Positions 1 to 6,219 of a DNA stretch of 8,666 nt are shown here, piece by piece. The notes beneath the pieces are model-generated. The model was given only the letters and a program-made list of their open reading frames with translations, was not told the origin of the DNA and ran no database searches. The DNA is taken from the NCBI GenBank assembly GCA_026985375.1, contig JALSQP010000110.1:1-8666 (forward strand), in the 5' to 3' direction. The position numbers were made by a program, and so were the translations under genes. Position 1 is the stretch's first letter; each line of letters starts with the position of its first letter. Source of the DNA: Desulfurococcales archaeon. GTDB taxonomy: Archaea; Thermoproteota; Thermoprotei_A; Sulfolobales; Desulfurococcaceae.

Positions 1-539
1 AAGTCTATCCCATCGCCCGAGACAGCATCTCTCTTCAACGCGGCCTCAATAGCACTTACTGCTAGATGAGACGCCTCATCAACACTAATTTCATCCTTAT
101 ATTCTTTCTCTAGAATGCCTAGTGCTAAGGGCCCGCCCGAGCCAATTGCTGTATACTTGTCTTCTATATAACTACCCACAGGATCTAGGACAAAAAGTTG
201 CGGGCCTTTATCATCAACTCCTGCAATTATTGTTTCGGTCATCATGGGCATTAGCTTATATGAATAAAGTATTATAGATGCCACCTTCGCCATCGATCTA
301 ACACGTATCTTCCTATTATGTTGAAGCTCATAACTCTTAGCCTCGAACCTCAGCATCTTCAATAATACCTGCGCATCACCCATGAGCCCTACCACTCCTA
401 TGCCTACATGGTCTGTTATTGGATGTACTTTTCTCACGTTCTTACTGAGCACAAAGCCATCATAGGTTAATCTCTTTTCACCAGCTAATACGATGCCATC
501 CCTGGCTTTGATACCAAGAACAGTTCCTACACCATTCAT
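1..539 (-). CDS. psmB1: Proteasome beta subunit, non-catalytic type (3' end cut by window edge)
   Basis: Subunit of the inner heptameric rings of the cytoplasmic 20S proteasome. Translating the minus strand from the ATG at 539 gives 179 residues running off the left edge. The start (MNGVGTVLGIKARDG) aligns with the mature N-terminus of archaeal beta subunits. Anchored on the conserved LA-x-E-K-R (Glu17) and on Lys33 (SKNVRK), mature position 1 is Gly and Thr is at position 2, so the catalytic Thr1 nucleophile is missing. Later family signatures are present: GDAQ near residue 54, GSGGP near 137, RDAVSGDG near 171-178. The upstream frame meets a TAA six codons before the ATG with no other start codon, so a longer propeptide is excluded. 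A weak GGGGA lies about 10 nt before the start. From family knowledge, crenarchaea pair such an inactive beta with an active one; the active one lies at 6220-6840 here. Confidence 0.93.
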   Translation of the reverse strand, partial: MNGVGTVLGIKARDGIVLAGEKRLTYDGFVLSKNVRKVHPITDHVGIGVVGLMGDAQVLLKMLRFEAKSYELQHNRKIRVRSMAKVASIILYSYKLMPMMTETIIAGVDDKGPQLFVLDPVGSYIEDKYTAIGSGGPLALGILEKEYKDEISVDEASHLAVSAIEAALKRDAVSGDGID

Positions 540-587
540 TGTTCTTTCCCCATTGAATTATCCGTGAAACTAGTAAGAAGTTATTGG

Positions 588-595
588 CTTAAATA
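588..595 (-). promoter_or_regulatory. Candidate TATA box (box A) for the proteasome beta gene at 1-539
   Basis: Read on the minus strand this is TATTTAAG, a good archaeal box A. Its centre is about 52 bp upstream of the ATG at 539. With the usual spacing of about 25 bp to the transcription start, the leader would be about 27 nt. The opposite reading (CTTAAATA, plus strand) is also TATA-like, but initiation there would fall inside the first hairpin of the G+C-rich island, which makes that direction less convincing. Confidence 0.5.
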
Positions 596-600
596 GGTTG

Positions 601-663
601 GCCCGGGGAACAGAGGCCCCGCCCTCATCCCCTTAACCCTCGATGGAGGGGTGTCAGGGGGGC
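601..663. other. G+C-rich structured intergenic island (possible ncRNA or regulatory element)
   Basis: By my count 45 of 63 bases are G/C, against roughly a third in the 60 bp on either side, so the boundary is sharp. Two adjacent folds are visible. The first is a 5-bp stem, CGGGG (604-608) with CCCCG (617-621). The second is a longer interrupted helix: CCCTC (637-641) pairs with GAGGG (646-650) around a GATG loop, then an internal loop (TTAA facing GTGTCA), then CCCC (629-632) with GGGG (657-660), and finally GCC (621-623) with GGC (661-663). The two folds compete only at base 621. In a hyperthermophile, local G+C enrichment of this kind is a classic sign of a structured RNA gene. I could not match it to tRNA, C/D box or H/ACA patterns. 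It could instead be a DNA-level element between the two divergent genes. Confidence 0.4.
617..639 (-). other. G-quadruplex-type motif on the minus strand
   Basis: Read on the minus strand there are four runs of three or more G: GGG (639-637), GGGG (632-629), GGG (624-622), GGGG (620-617). The loops are TTAA, ATGA and a single C. This meets the simple G3+N1-7 rule for four tracts. It lies just upstream of the TATA box of the proteasome beta gene and so is probably outside that transcript. The same bases also take part in the hairpins of the island, so the two structures would be mutually exclusive. Confidence 0.45.
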
Positions 664-714
664 GTCATATATAGGTATTATAGAGTGGCCTAATTATTCT
701 TCGTGCAAAAAATA

Positions 715-730
715 AACGAATAGTTTCGTT
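715..730. repeat. Perfect inverted repeat, 6-bp arms with a 4-nt loop
   Basis: AACGAA (715-720), TAGT loop, TTCGTT (725-730). It is directly followed by the GCCCCCC run at 731-737, which is the exact complement of GGGGGGC at 657-663. It lies upstream of the TFB-like gene at 808 and could be a small hairpin in its leader or a protein-binding palindrome. No poly-T tract follows on the plus strand, so a simple terminator is not supported. Confidence 0.4.
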
Positions 731-807
731 GCCCCCCCAGAGCGCGCTACCATACACTGTTCTTGAGAAATAACAGAGAAGCCTTACCCATGTAATGGTG
801 TCGGTAG

Positions 808-1416
808 ATGAGAGAAAATAATTGCCCCTTATGTGGAGGCATTCTGGTCTGGGACTACGAGAGAGGGGAAATAACCTGTAGTTCCTGCGGAACAGTTATC
901 GATACCATATATGATTATAGCCCGCCATATAAGAGGAAGGACACTATATATCAATGCCAGACAAAGAAGCTTGAAAATCCCAAACGCAGGAGACAACACA
1001 GACAATACTATATATATGTAAGGAGGTATAACACAGCAAAAAAATACGTCATAGGCAGACCATGGCTGCATATAGACTACGATAAATATCTCCACAGCGG
1101 GAAGCTCGTGAAAACAATAAAGTCGGACGCAACTATCAATGCCGAGAAAAACATCGAGGAACTAGGAATCCATCATGAGCTACAATATTATATAAAGCTG
1201 ATAGAGAGAGTCTACCCTGCAGCCCTCGCTAGAACCGAGAGAAGCAAGTACGCCCTAGCATATATACTCTCATTCCTAGATAAGAAGAGAAGACCTCCCC
1301 TCGAGCACAGAGTCACTAAAATATTCAATATAAGCCCCACAAGCTATAAGCGCCTCCTAAGACTCGCCAAGAAAATACATGAGAGGATAAAACCAGCAAA
1401 TATTAACCCGCCATAA
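808..1416 (+). CDS. Small TFB/TFIIB-like protein: N-terminal zinc ribbon plus one cyclin-like/HTH region
   Basis: 202 residues. The N-terminus is a clear TFIIB-type zinc ribbon: Cys6-x2-Cys9 and Cys24-x2-Cys27, with the family-typical CPLCGG, a D-x-E-R-G-E turn and CSSCGTVID. In TFB this module recruits RNA polymerase. Residues 40-112 are basic and Tyr-rich (NPKRRRQHRQYY) with no recognisable B-reader or B-linker. Residues about 113-193 are helical and resemble a single cyclin-fold repeat ending in a helix-turn-helix (RRPPLEHRVTKIFNISPTSY). Full TFB is about 300 residues with two cyclin repeats, so this is a reduced or divergent paralogue. GGTG at 797-800 lies 7 nt before the ATG. An ATG at 790 is followed at once by TAA. 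The Nog1-like gene starts 4 bp downstream, suggesting co-transcription. The role is inferred: a regulator competing with or modifying TFB, or a specialised initiation factor. Confidence 0.78.
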   Translation: MRENNCPLCGGILVWDYERGEITCSSCGTVIDTIYDYSPPYKRKDTIYQCQTKKLENPKRRRQHRQYYIYVRRYNTAKKYVIGRPWLHIDYDKYLHSGKLVKTIKSDATINAEKNIEELGIHHELQYYIKLIERVYPAALARTERSKYALAYILSFLDKKRRPPLEHRVTKIFNISPTSYKRLLRLAKKIHERIKPANINPP

Positions 1417-1420
1417 CATC

Positions 1421-2518
1421 ATGTTTAGAGAAAACAACATAAAACAGAGATGCACCATGAAGAACGATGAACAAATAATAACTCCCGACAAGCTCAAGAA
1501 ATACTGGATACCATTATACGAGGACATATACAGACGCGTAGACAATCGTATGCGATCAACGCCTATCCCGCCACCCCCACGAAGAACAGGTAAGAACACA
1601 TTGCTTCAATTCAAGAACACACTACTCGCAAAACTAGGAACAGCATATACTATCCTAGACTCAGACATGGAGAACATCGTGAAGGCTCTCGAAGCCATAA
1701 ACAAGATGCATGATTTCTACAAAGAATTATTCATCATAAAAACAAGTAGAAGCCCAGCAGATCTGCTGGGCAGATACAGGGCTAAGAGGAGGATCCTCAA
1801 CAGAATATACCGTGACATAAGAACAGGGATAAAATCCAGCCTAACAGGAGGCGAGGCGAAGAGGGCCTTTAGGGGGGGATTAGGGAGAATGTTATCGCTG
1901 TTCAAGAGAGACCGAGCACTACTAGAGGCGATCAAGGAAGCTATAAAAGAGATCTCGGTGATGCCAGATGTTACTGGCGATCTAGTAGTTATAATCGCTG
2001 GAATGCCCCAAGTAGGAAAATCAACACTACTCAAGAAGCTCACGAGGGCTGAGCCCGAGATAAGCCCCTATCCCTTCACAACGAAGACAATAATCGCAGG
2101 GCATATAGAGGTAAAACCCTATGGCAAAATAACACTTATAGACACGCCCGGCCTACTCGATAGACCCATCGATAAAAGAAACGAAATAGAAATGAAAGCC
2201 GTTCTAGCGTTCAAACACCTATCGGATATACTGCTCTACTTGTTCGACACGAATCCTAATACTTACTATAGTCTCAGTAAACAACTAACTGTATACAGAG
2301 ATGTCATAAACATTATCAGTTCAGACAACATCATAGTAGCGATAAACAAGATCGATATAACGCCGAGGAATATCTTGGAGGAAGCAAGGAAGAAAATAGC
2401 AAACGTAACAGGATGTGAACCACTGCTTATCTCTGCCGATAAGGGGTATGGTCTCGGCGAATTGCTTGAGATACTCGAGAACAAACTTATCGAGAAAATC
2501 CGATCCCATCTATCCTAA
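1421..2518 (+). CDS. Nog1-family (Obg-HflX/TRAFAC) GTPase
   Basis: 365 residues. The N-terminal half (to about 180) is charged and mostly helical, like the Nog1 N-domain. The GTPase domain follows, with all G motifs: G1 GMPQVGKST (194-202), G2 PFTT (218-221), G3 DTPG (241-244), G4 NKID (309-312), G5 SAD (338-340). The P-Y-P-F-T-T switch and this domain order match Nog1, which in eukaryotes acts in 60S ribosomal subunit assembly; a matching archaeal role is inference. The start is uncertain. The ATG at 1421 lies 4 bp after the TFB-like stop but has no Shine-Dalgarno sequence. The ATG at 1457 (residue 13) has GAGATG 4 nt upstream and may be the true start. The 3' end overlaps the opposite-strand rtcA by 32 bp. 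Confidence 0.85.
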   Translation: MFRENNIKQRCTMKNDEQIITPDKLKKYWIPLYEDIYRRVDNRMRSTPIPPPPRRTGKNTLLQFKNTLLAKLGTAYTILDSDMENIVKALEAINKMHDFYKELFIIKTSRSPADLLGRYRAKRRILNRIYRDIRTGIKSSLTGGEAKRAFRGGLGRMLSLFKRDRALLEAIKEAIKEISVMPDVTGDLVVIIAGMPQVGKSTLLKKLTRAEPEISPYPFTTKTIIAGHIEVKPYGKITLIDTPGLLDRPIDKRNEIEMKAVLAFKHLSDILLYLFDTNPNTYYSLSKQLTVYRDVINIISSDNIIVAINKIDITPRNILEEARKKIANVTGCEPLLISADKGYGLGELLEILENKLIEKIRSHLS

Positions 2519-3557
2519 TAATACCCAATTCACCCTCTTCACCATCTACCTCTACGGATGCATCTCTTAGAAACATCTTCGTGATCCTGATCGCTGTCAA
2601 CGTATGACTAGTGAGCTTAGCAACACCTGCAACACTACATCCTCTTGCGAGGAACATGTAGGGAATAAGCATGTCCGCCATATGCCTGTCAAAAGCCATA
2701 CCCGTACCTATGTCTTCCACAAGCTTCAACGCGGCCTCACGGCCTACATCCTCAGCGGGCTTGCCTTTCTTTCCAAGACTATCAGCTCCGAGCCTAGTAC
2801 CCGATCTTGTCTCAGCATAAACTACTATCCCGCTACCAGGACCCAGGTGAGGGTCTCTTCCCCTCTCATAGTACTCTATATCAATAAGTGGCTCTAAACC
2901 GAGCTTTTCAGCTATAACAGCAGAGGCCGCATGTGCCTGCCTCTCAGCCACATGTTTAGGCAGTCTCACTGCATGGCTTCTACCACGTACTGCCACTATG
3001 CCCTTATGCTTCACTATATTGATCGACCTCAAGTAATCCTTCACAGGCTCAACTTCAACAACTATTCTGCCGCCGCCTCTCGGGTAATGGCCTCGCCTTA
3101 ATAGCTTTACCTCTATTTTTGCACCAAATAACCACAGATTATGCTTGAAGACGAAGATCATATAGTCTATCGGGGGGCTCCAAGGAACATCTGTACCACC
3201 GATTATAGTTACTCTCGAAGGGTGATCAGCGAAGAAAAGAACTGGCAGGAGTGCTTGAAGGACGAGCGTTACGCTACCTGCAGTCCCTATATTAAACTCG
3301 AAAATACCTGATTTTCTCGTTCTAGGCTCAAAGACTATCTCCATACTACCAACTCTGTCACCATGTACAACAGCATCAGTTATTTTTGCAAGAGCCCGAA
3401 CGGCTGTTAAGTGTTGTGGCCTTAAACCAGGATTCCTCCTCTTAGCCCTTATATTGTATATTCTCACCGGAATTTGAAGAACGGCTGAGAGAGCTATACT
3501 GTATCTCAGTATCTGTCCTCCGCCCTCGCCTATGCTCCCATCGATCTCAACAAGCAT
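2487..3557 (-). CDS. rtcA: RNA 3'-terminal phosphate cyclase
   Basis: 356 residues from the ATG at 3557. RtcA converts an RNA 3'-phosphate to a 2',3'-cyclic phosphate using ATP through an enzyme-AMP intermediate. Family signatures are in order: IDGSIGEGGGQILR (5-18), NPGLRPQHL (42-50), FNIGTAGS (88-95), HYPRGGG (157-163), and DRHMADMLIPY (290-300), where His292 corresponds to the adenylated catalytic His of E. coli RtcA. Length is normal for the family. A GTG 21 nt further upstream is in frame, but I prefer 3557: the protein then begins like its homologues, and GAGGG lies about 9 nt before it. The start overlaps the end of the NMN adenylyltransferase gene by 11 bp, so translation is probably coupled. 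The stop lies inside the convergent GTPase gene. It is the last gene of the minus-strand run. Confidence 0.95.
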   Translation of the reverse strand: MLVEIDGSIGEGGGQILRYSIALSAVLQIPVRIYNIRAKRRNPGLRPQHLTAVRALAKITDAVVHGDRVGSMEIVFEPRTRKSGIFEFNIGTAGSVTLVLQALLPVLFFADHPSRVTIIGGTDVPWSPPIDYMIFVFKHNLWLFGAKIEVKLLRRGHYPRGGGRIVVEVEPVKDYLRSINIVKHKGIVAVRGRSHAVRLPKHVAERQAHAASAVIAEKLGLEPLIDIEYYERGRDPHLGPGSGIVVYAETRSGTRLGADSLGKKGKPAEDVGREAALKLVEDIGTGMAFDRHMADMLIPYMFLARGCSVAGVAKLTSHTLTAIRITKMFLRDASVEVDGEEGELGIIRIDGIGFSR

Positions 3558-4068
3558 TTCTGCATACCCTCTTAACACGCTCTACGCCATCTATATTATC
3601 AATATATCTTGCAACAGGTTCGGGGACTCTTTCGCGCCACGTATCACTAACCATCATGAGCCTACGTATAACAGTGCCGCTGTAGAGATGTGGATTGTAT
3701 AGTTCAATCTTTACGACATCGATGCCGAGCCACTTGTAAAGAAACTCTACATGGGGGTTCCCAGTAGCTACAGCTTCTACTCTCGGAATCATACCTAGTA
3801 CATATGTCGTCCATGCCGTAGGCTTATGTATATCAGGTACTGGGATCAAGAGATACTTATCTCTAGATATACCGGAGGTTCTTAACGTTTCATCGATCAT
3901 CTCTATTCTCTCACCAGCCGTAAACGGATTCCTGCAAGTAAATCCTTCCTGCGCACTTCCAATAACTATGATGACTTCATCAAATTTATCGGCGAGATGT
4001 TTAACGATCCGTAAATGCCCGTTATGGAACGGCTGGAATCTCCCAGGAAATAACACTCTTCTCGCCAC
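3547..4068 (-). CDS. nadM: Nicotinamide-nucleotide adenylyltransferase, archaeal NadM type
   Basis: 173 residues, normal for archaeal NMNAT. It transfers AMP from ATP to nicotinamide mononucleotide to make NAD+ in the cytoplasm. The nucleotidyltransferase Rossmann fold is marked by GRFQPFHNGH (9-18), whose HxGH (15-18) binds ATP phosphates, and by the C-terminal SGTVIR (130-135), the archaeal form of the ISSTxxR signature. The start is GTG, preceded with a 9-nt spacer by a perfect GGAGGTGA (4085-4078) formed by the last codons and stop of the upstream gene. An ATG at 4075 is out of frame. It sits between fttA (9-bp gap) and rtcA (11-bp overlap), so it is almost certainly in the same transcript. 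There is no obvious functional link to RNA processing apart from NAD supply. Confidence 0.95.
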   Translation of the reverse strand: MARRVLFPGRFQPFHNGHLRIVKHLADKFDEVIIVIGSAQEGFTCRNPFTAGERIEMIDETLRTSGISRDKYLLIPVPDIHKPTAWTTYVLGMIPRVEAVATGNPHVEFLYKWLGIDVVKIELYNPHLYSGTVIRRLMMVSDTWRERVPEPVARYIDNIDGVERVKRVCRNAC

Positions 4069-4077
4069 TGTACATCT

Positions 4078-4085
4078 TCACCTCC
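4078..4085 (-). promoter_or_regulatory. Shine-Dalgarno of nadM overlapping the stop codon of the upstream gene
   Basis: On the minus strand GGAGGTGA is read from 4085 to 4078. Its last three bases (TGA, 4080-4078) are the stop codon of the aCPSF1 gene. The spacer to the GTG at 4068 is 9 nt. A ribosome terminating on the upstream gene therefore covers the downstream initiation site, an arrangement that favours termination-reinitiation coupling. It also confirms the GTG start. Confidence 0.85.
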
Positions 4086-6033
4086 GCGCCGTCAGGTGTA
4101 TAGAGTCGAGAATATTTGGCATGAACACTTGTGTCGAACCAACATAGCCGCTTCTAGGATTAGATACGAGGCGTGACACGAGCCTTGCAAGGGTCATAAT
4201 GGCTGTGGGCTCGCCGTGGTTGAGCACGATGTTACGCGGTCTCGGCATGATGTTGCGGATATACCTCAGGAGTTCGCCTTGGTCGCTATGTCCTGAGAAG
4301 CCCTCGACACTGTATACTTCGAGGTTTATCCTAACGATCTCTACCTTGTTATCAATCACCATTTGGAGTTCTCGGAGACCATCCTTGATCCTCCTGCCCA
4401 ATGTTCCCTCCGCCTGGTAGCCCACGAAGACGAGGGAGTTCCTTGGATCGCTTGCTATTAGTCTTAGGTACTCCACGGCTGGCCCGCCGGTCAACATACC
4501 GCTGGTAGCAATTATTATGGATGGCTTTGTCTCCACGATATCGGGCCTGGCTTTGTGTCCCTCTATGATATGGAAGTACTCAGCCACGAAGGGGTTCTCA
4601 CCGCGGTATATCATGTCCTTCAGATTGCGGTTCAGGTATTCGGGGTACTGTGTATGTATTGCTGTAACCTCGTTGACAAGGCCCTCGATGAACACATCGA
4701 CTCTGGGTAGTAGTCCGCGCTGTATGGCGTCGCTTAATACGAGCATTATCTCCTGGCCCCTACCAACGGCAAAAACAGGTATGAGGACTATTCCTTGTCT
4801 CTCAATAGTTCTCTTGATAATACTGATCAGTTCTTGCTCTGCCTCACGCCTATTTTGTTGCCTTGTAGCACCGTATGTTGACTCCATTATCAGGGTCTCT
4901 ACACGAGGGAACTTATCGTTGGCTTTCTCAAGGAGTCTGGTGTTCGCATACTTGAAGTCACCCGTATAGACTATGTTGTGGAGGCCGCTCCCTATGTGTA
5001 GGTGGACAATAGCTGATCCGAGGATATGGCCAGCATTATACATTGTAACTTTTATATCAGGAGCTACATCGGTCACCTCATTATATCCCAGCGGTATGGT
5101 GTGAAGTATCATCGTCATGAGCTCTTTCTCACCGTACGGCAAGTATTTTCCTTCGCGTTGTGTCACCTCTATATAATCCTTAATCATGATTGCCATGAGC
5201 TCTCTCGTGGGCTTAGTAACATATACAGGGCCCCGATAACCATACTTGAACAAAAGCGGGACCAAGCCACAGTGATCTAGATGAGCATGAGTAATTATGA
5301 CGGCGTCGAGCTCCGGTATTCTTATCTGGCTGATATCTATGAATGGATAAGCTCTGTTGGGATCTGATCCTGCGCCAACGTTTACACCGAGATCAAGGAG
5401 GACTCTACTCTCCCTAGTCTCGACGAGGATGGCTGATCTCCCAACCTCCATGAATCCTCCTAGCGCTGTTAATCTAACATAATTGTTCTTAAAGATCACG
5501 TCTCGATGTATTCTCTCGCCTATATACCTGAGAAACCTCAGCCTATAATCGCTCTGCTTCAACAGATTTGTCATGATGACGTTGAGGGTTTTCGACTCCA
5601 ATGGAGACGCTCTGAAGACTTCGGGGCGCCAACCCGTCTCGGCTAGAATAAGATGATGGAGTACTGCCCCCTTACCTATAACCATTCCAGGTTTCTCGGC
5701 CTTGATCCATACTTCTCCCAGAGTTTTATCAAACACTATACTGTTAGGATCAATCCCGGCATCCTTAGGGACAAGCTCCAGTATTTTCTCCTTAGCCTCT
5801 TGCGGTGGTAGCCTAGCGTCGGGATGTACTCGTATGACTACTCTCTTCCTGACCTTCTTAGCGATATTCTTGACCAGATCTAGTTTATTGGCGATAGCTT
5901 TCCTGTTCTTAACATACAGGACTATCTCTGGCCCCTCAAACTCAATATTTGTCAACCCTATATCAGGCGGTAATTCTGCAAGGATCTGGCGGAGTAATGT
6001 AGTCCTGTCTCGATCTATTATTAATCTTTTCAC
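4078..6033 (-). CDS. fttA: aCPSF1/FttA, KH-MBL-beta-CASP ribonuclease and transcription termination factor
   Basis: 651 residues, typical for the archaeal family. Homologues (aCPSF1 in Methanococcus, FttA in Thermococcus) cleave nascent RNA after U-rich tracts and release RNA polymerase. Domains: N-terminal KH-like region, about 1-70; second KH with GxxG-type VIGKG (118-122); metallo-beta-lactamase core with HAHLDH (249-254), GHILGS (335-340) and GDF (358-360); beta-CASP insertion, about 400-560; closing motifs FSGHSD (579-584) and NHGE (605-608), whose His582 and His606 complete the zinc site. All zinc ligands are present, so it should be active. The start is GTG at 6033 with GGTG 7 nt upstream; an in-frame TAA just before excludes a longer form. 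It is the first gene of the tight fttA-nadM-rtcA run, 186 bp after the catalytic proteasome subunit. Confidence 0.96.
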   Translation of the reverse strand: MKRLIIDRDRTTLLRQILAELPPDIGLTNIEFEGPEIVLYVKNRKAIANKLDLVKNIAKKVRKRVVIRVHPDARLPPQEAKEKILELVPKDAGIDPNSIVFDKTLGEVWIKAEKPGMVIGKGAVLHHLILAETGWRPEVFRASPLESKTLNVIMTNLLKQSDYRLRFLRYIGERIHRDVIFKNNYVRLTALGGFMEVGRSAILVETRESRVLLDLGVNVGAGSDPNRAYPFIDISQIRIPELDAVIITHAHLDHCGLVPLLFKYGYRGPVYVTKPTRELMAIMIKDYIEVTQREGKYLPYGEKELMTMILHTIPLGYNEVTDVAPDIKVTMYNAGHILGSAIVHLHIGSGLHNIVYTGDFKYANTRLLEKANDKFPRVETLIMESTYGATRQQNRREAEQELISIIKRTIERQGIVLIPVFAVGRGQEIMLVLSDAIQRGLLPRVDVFIEGLVNEVTAIHTQYPEYLNRNLKDMIYRGENPFVAEYFHIIEGHKARPDIVETKPSIIIATSGMLTGGPAVEYLRLIASDPRNSLVFVGYQAEGTLGRRIKDGLRELQMVIDNKVEIVRINLEVYSVEGFSGHSDQGELLRYIRNIMPRPRNIVLNHGEPTAIMTLARLVSRLVSNPRSGYVGSTQVFMPNILDSIHLTARR

Positions 6034-6085
6034 ACTCCAACACCATTATATCGTTGATCGAGTTAACGAGCTAGAACATTAGTAT

Positions 6086-6095
6086 GTTAATTAAC
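6086..6095 (-). promoter_or_regulatory. Candidate TATA-like element upstream of fttA
   Basis: GTTAATTAAC is a 10-bp palindrome centred about 57 bp before the GTG at 6033. This is the same box-to-start distance as for the two proteasome genes in this window. If it is used, the leader would be about 32 nt. The core TTAATTAA is a weaker box A than the ones at 588-595 and 6895-6904, and other AT-rich runs exist at 6150-6185, so this is tentative. Otherwise the 186-bp gap 6034-6219 shows nothing I can name. Confidence 0.3.
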
Positions 6096-6219
6096 TAGAA
6101 AGCACGAGCACGTAACATCCGATTATTATCAATATGTGAGTATGGCTGTTTACTTAATATACCTTATTATATCAAAAGATTATATCCTGGAGAGAATCAT
6201 TAAGAGCGTATCCTTATAG

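Noticed and set aside
601..670. C/D box or H/ACA guide RNA in the G+C-rich island
   Set aside because: No properly spaced RTGATGA/CTGA box pairs on either strand. The helix has no ACA at the expected place after its base and no clear K-turn or K-loop.
643..693. Short plus-strand ORF (16 codons) starting inside the island
   Set aside because: Too short, with no credible ribosome-binding site, and its composition simply reflects the G-rich island.
657..738. Possible tRNA closed by GGGGGGC/GCCCCCC as a 7-bp acceptor stem
   Set aside because: The enclosed 67 nt shows no D-loop GG pattern, no anticodon arm and no GTTCRANNC T-loop on either strand.
757..776. CTGTT...AACAG inverted repeat upstream of the TFB-like gene as an operator
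   Set aside because: Arms of only 5 bp with a 10-bp spacer and no second copy. This is expected by chance in AT-rich intergenic DNA.
3558..3578. GTG at 3578 as the start of rtcA
   Set aside because: It adds seven residues not typical of RtcA and a longer overlap with nadM. The ATG at 3557 has a better-placed GAGGG and gives the family-typical N-terminus.
4517..4969. Plus-strand open frame of 150 codons opposite fttA
   Set aside because: It is fully antisense to a strongly conserved gene, has no recognisable domain, and has the low-complexity Ser/Leu/Ile composition typical of shadow frames.
5702..6082. Plus-strand open frame of 126 codons covering the 5' end of fttA
   Set aside because: Antisense shadow of the KH region, with no ribosome-binding site or family match. 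The fttA reading is unambiguous.
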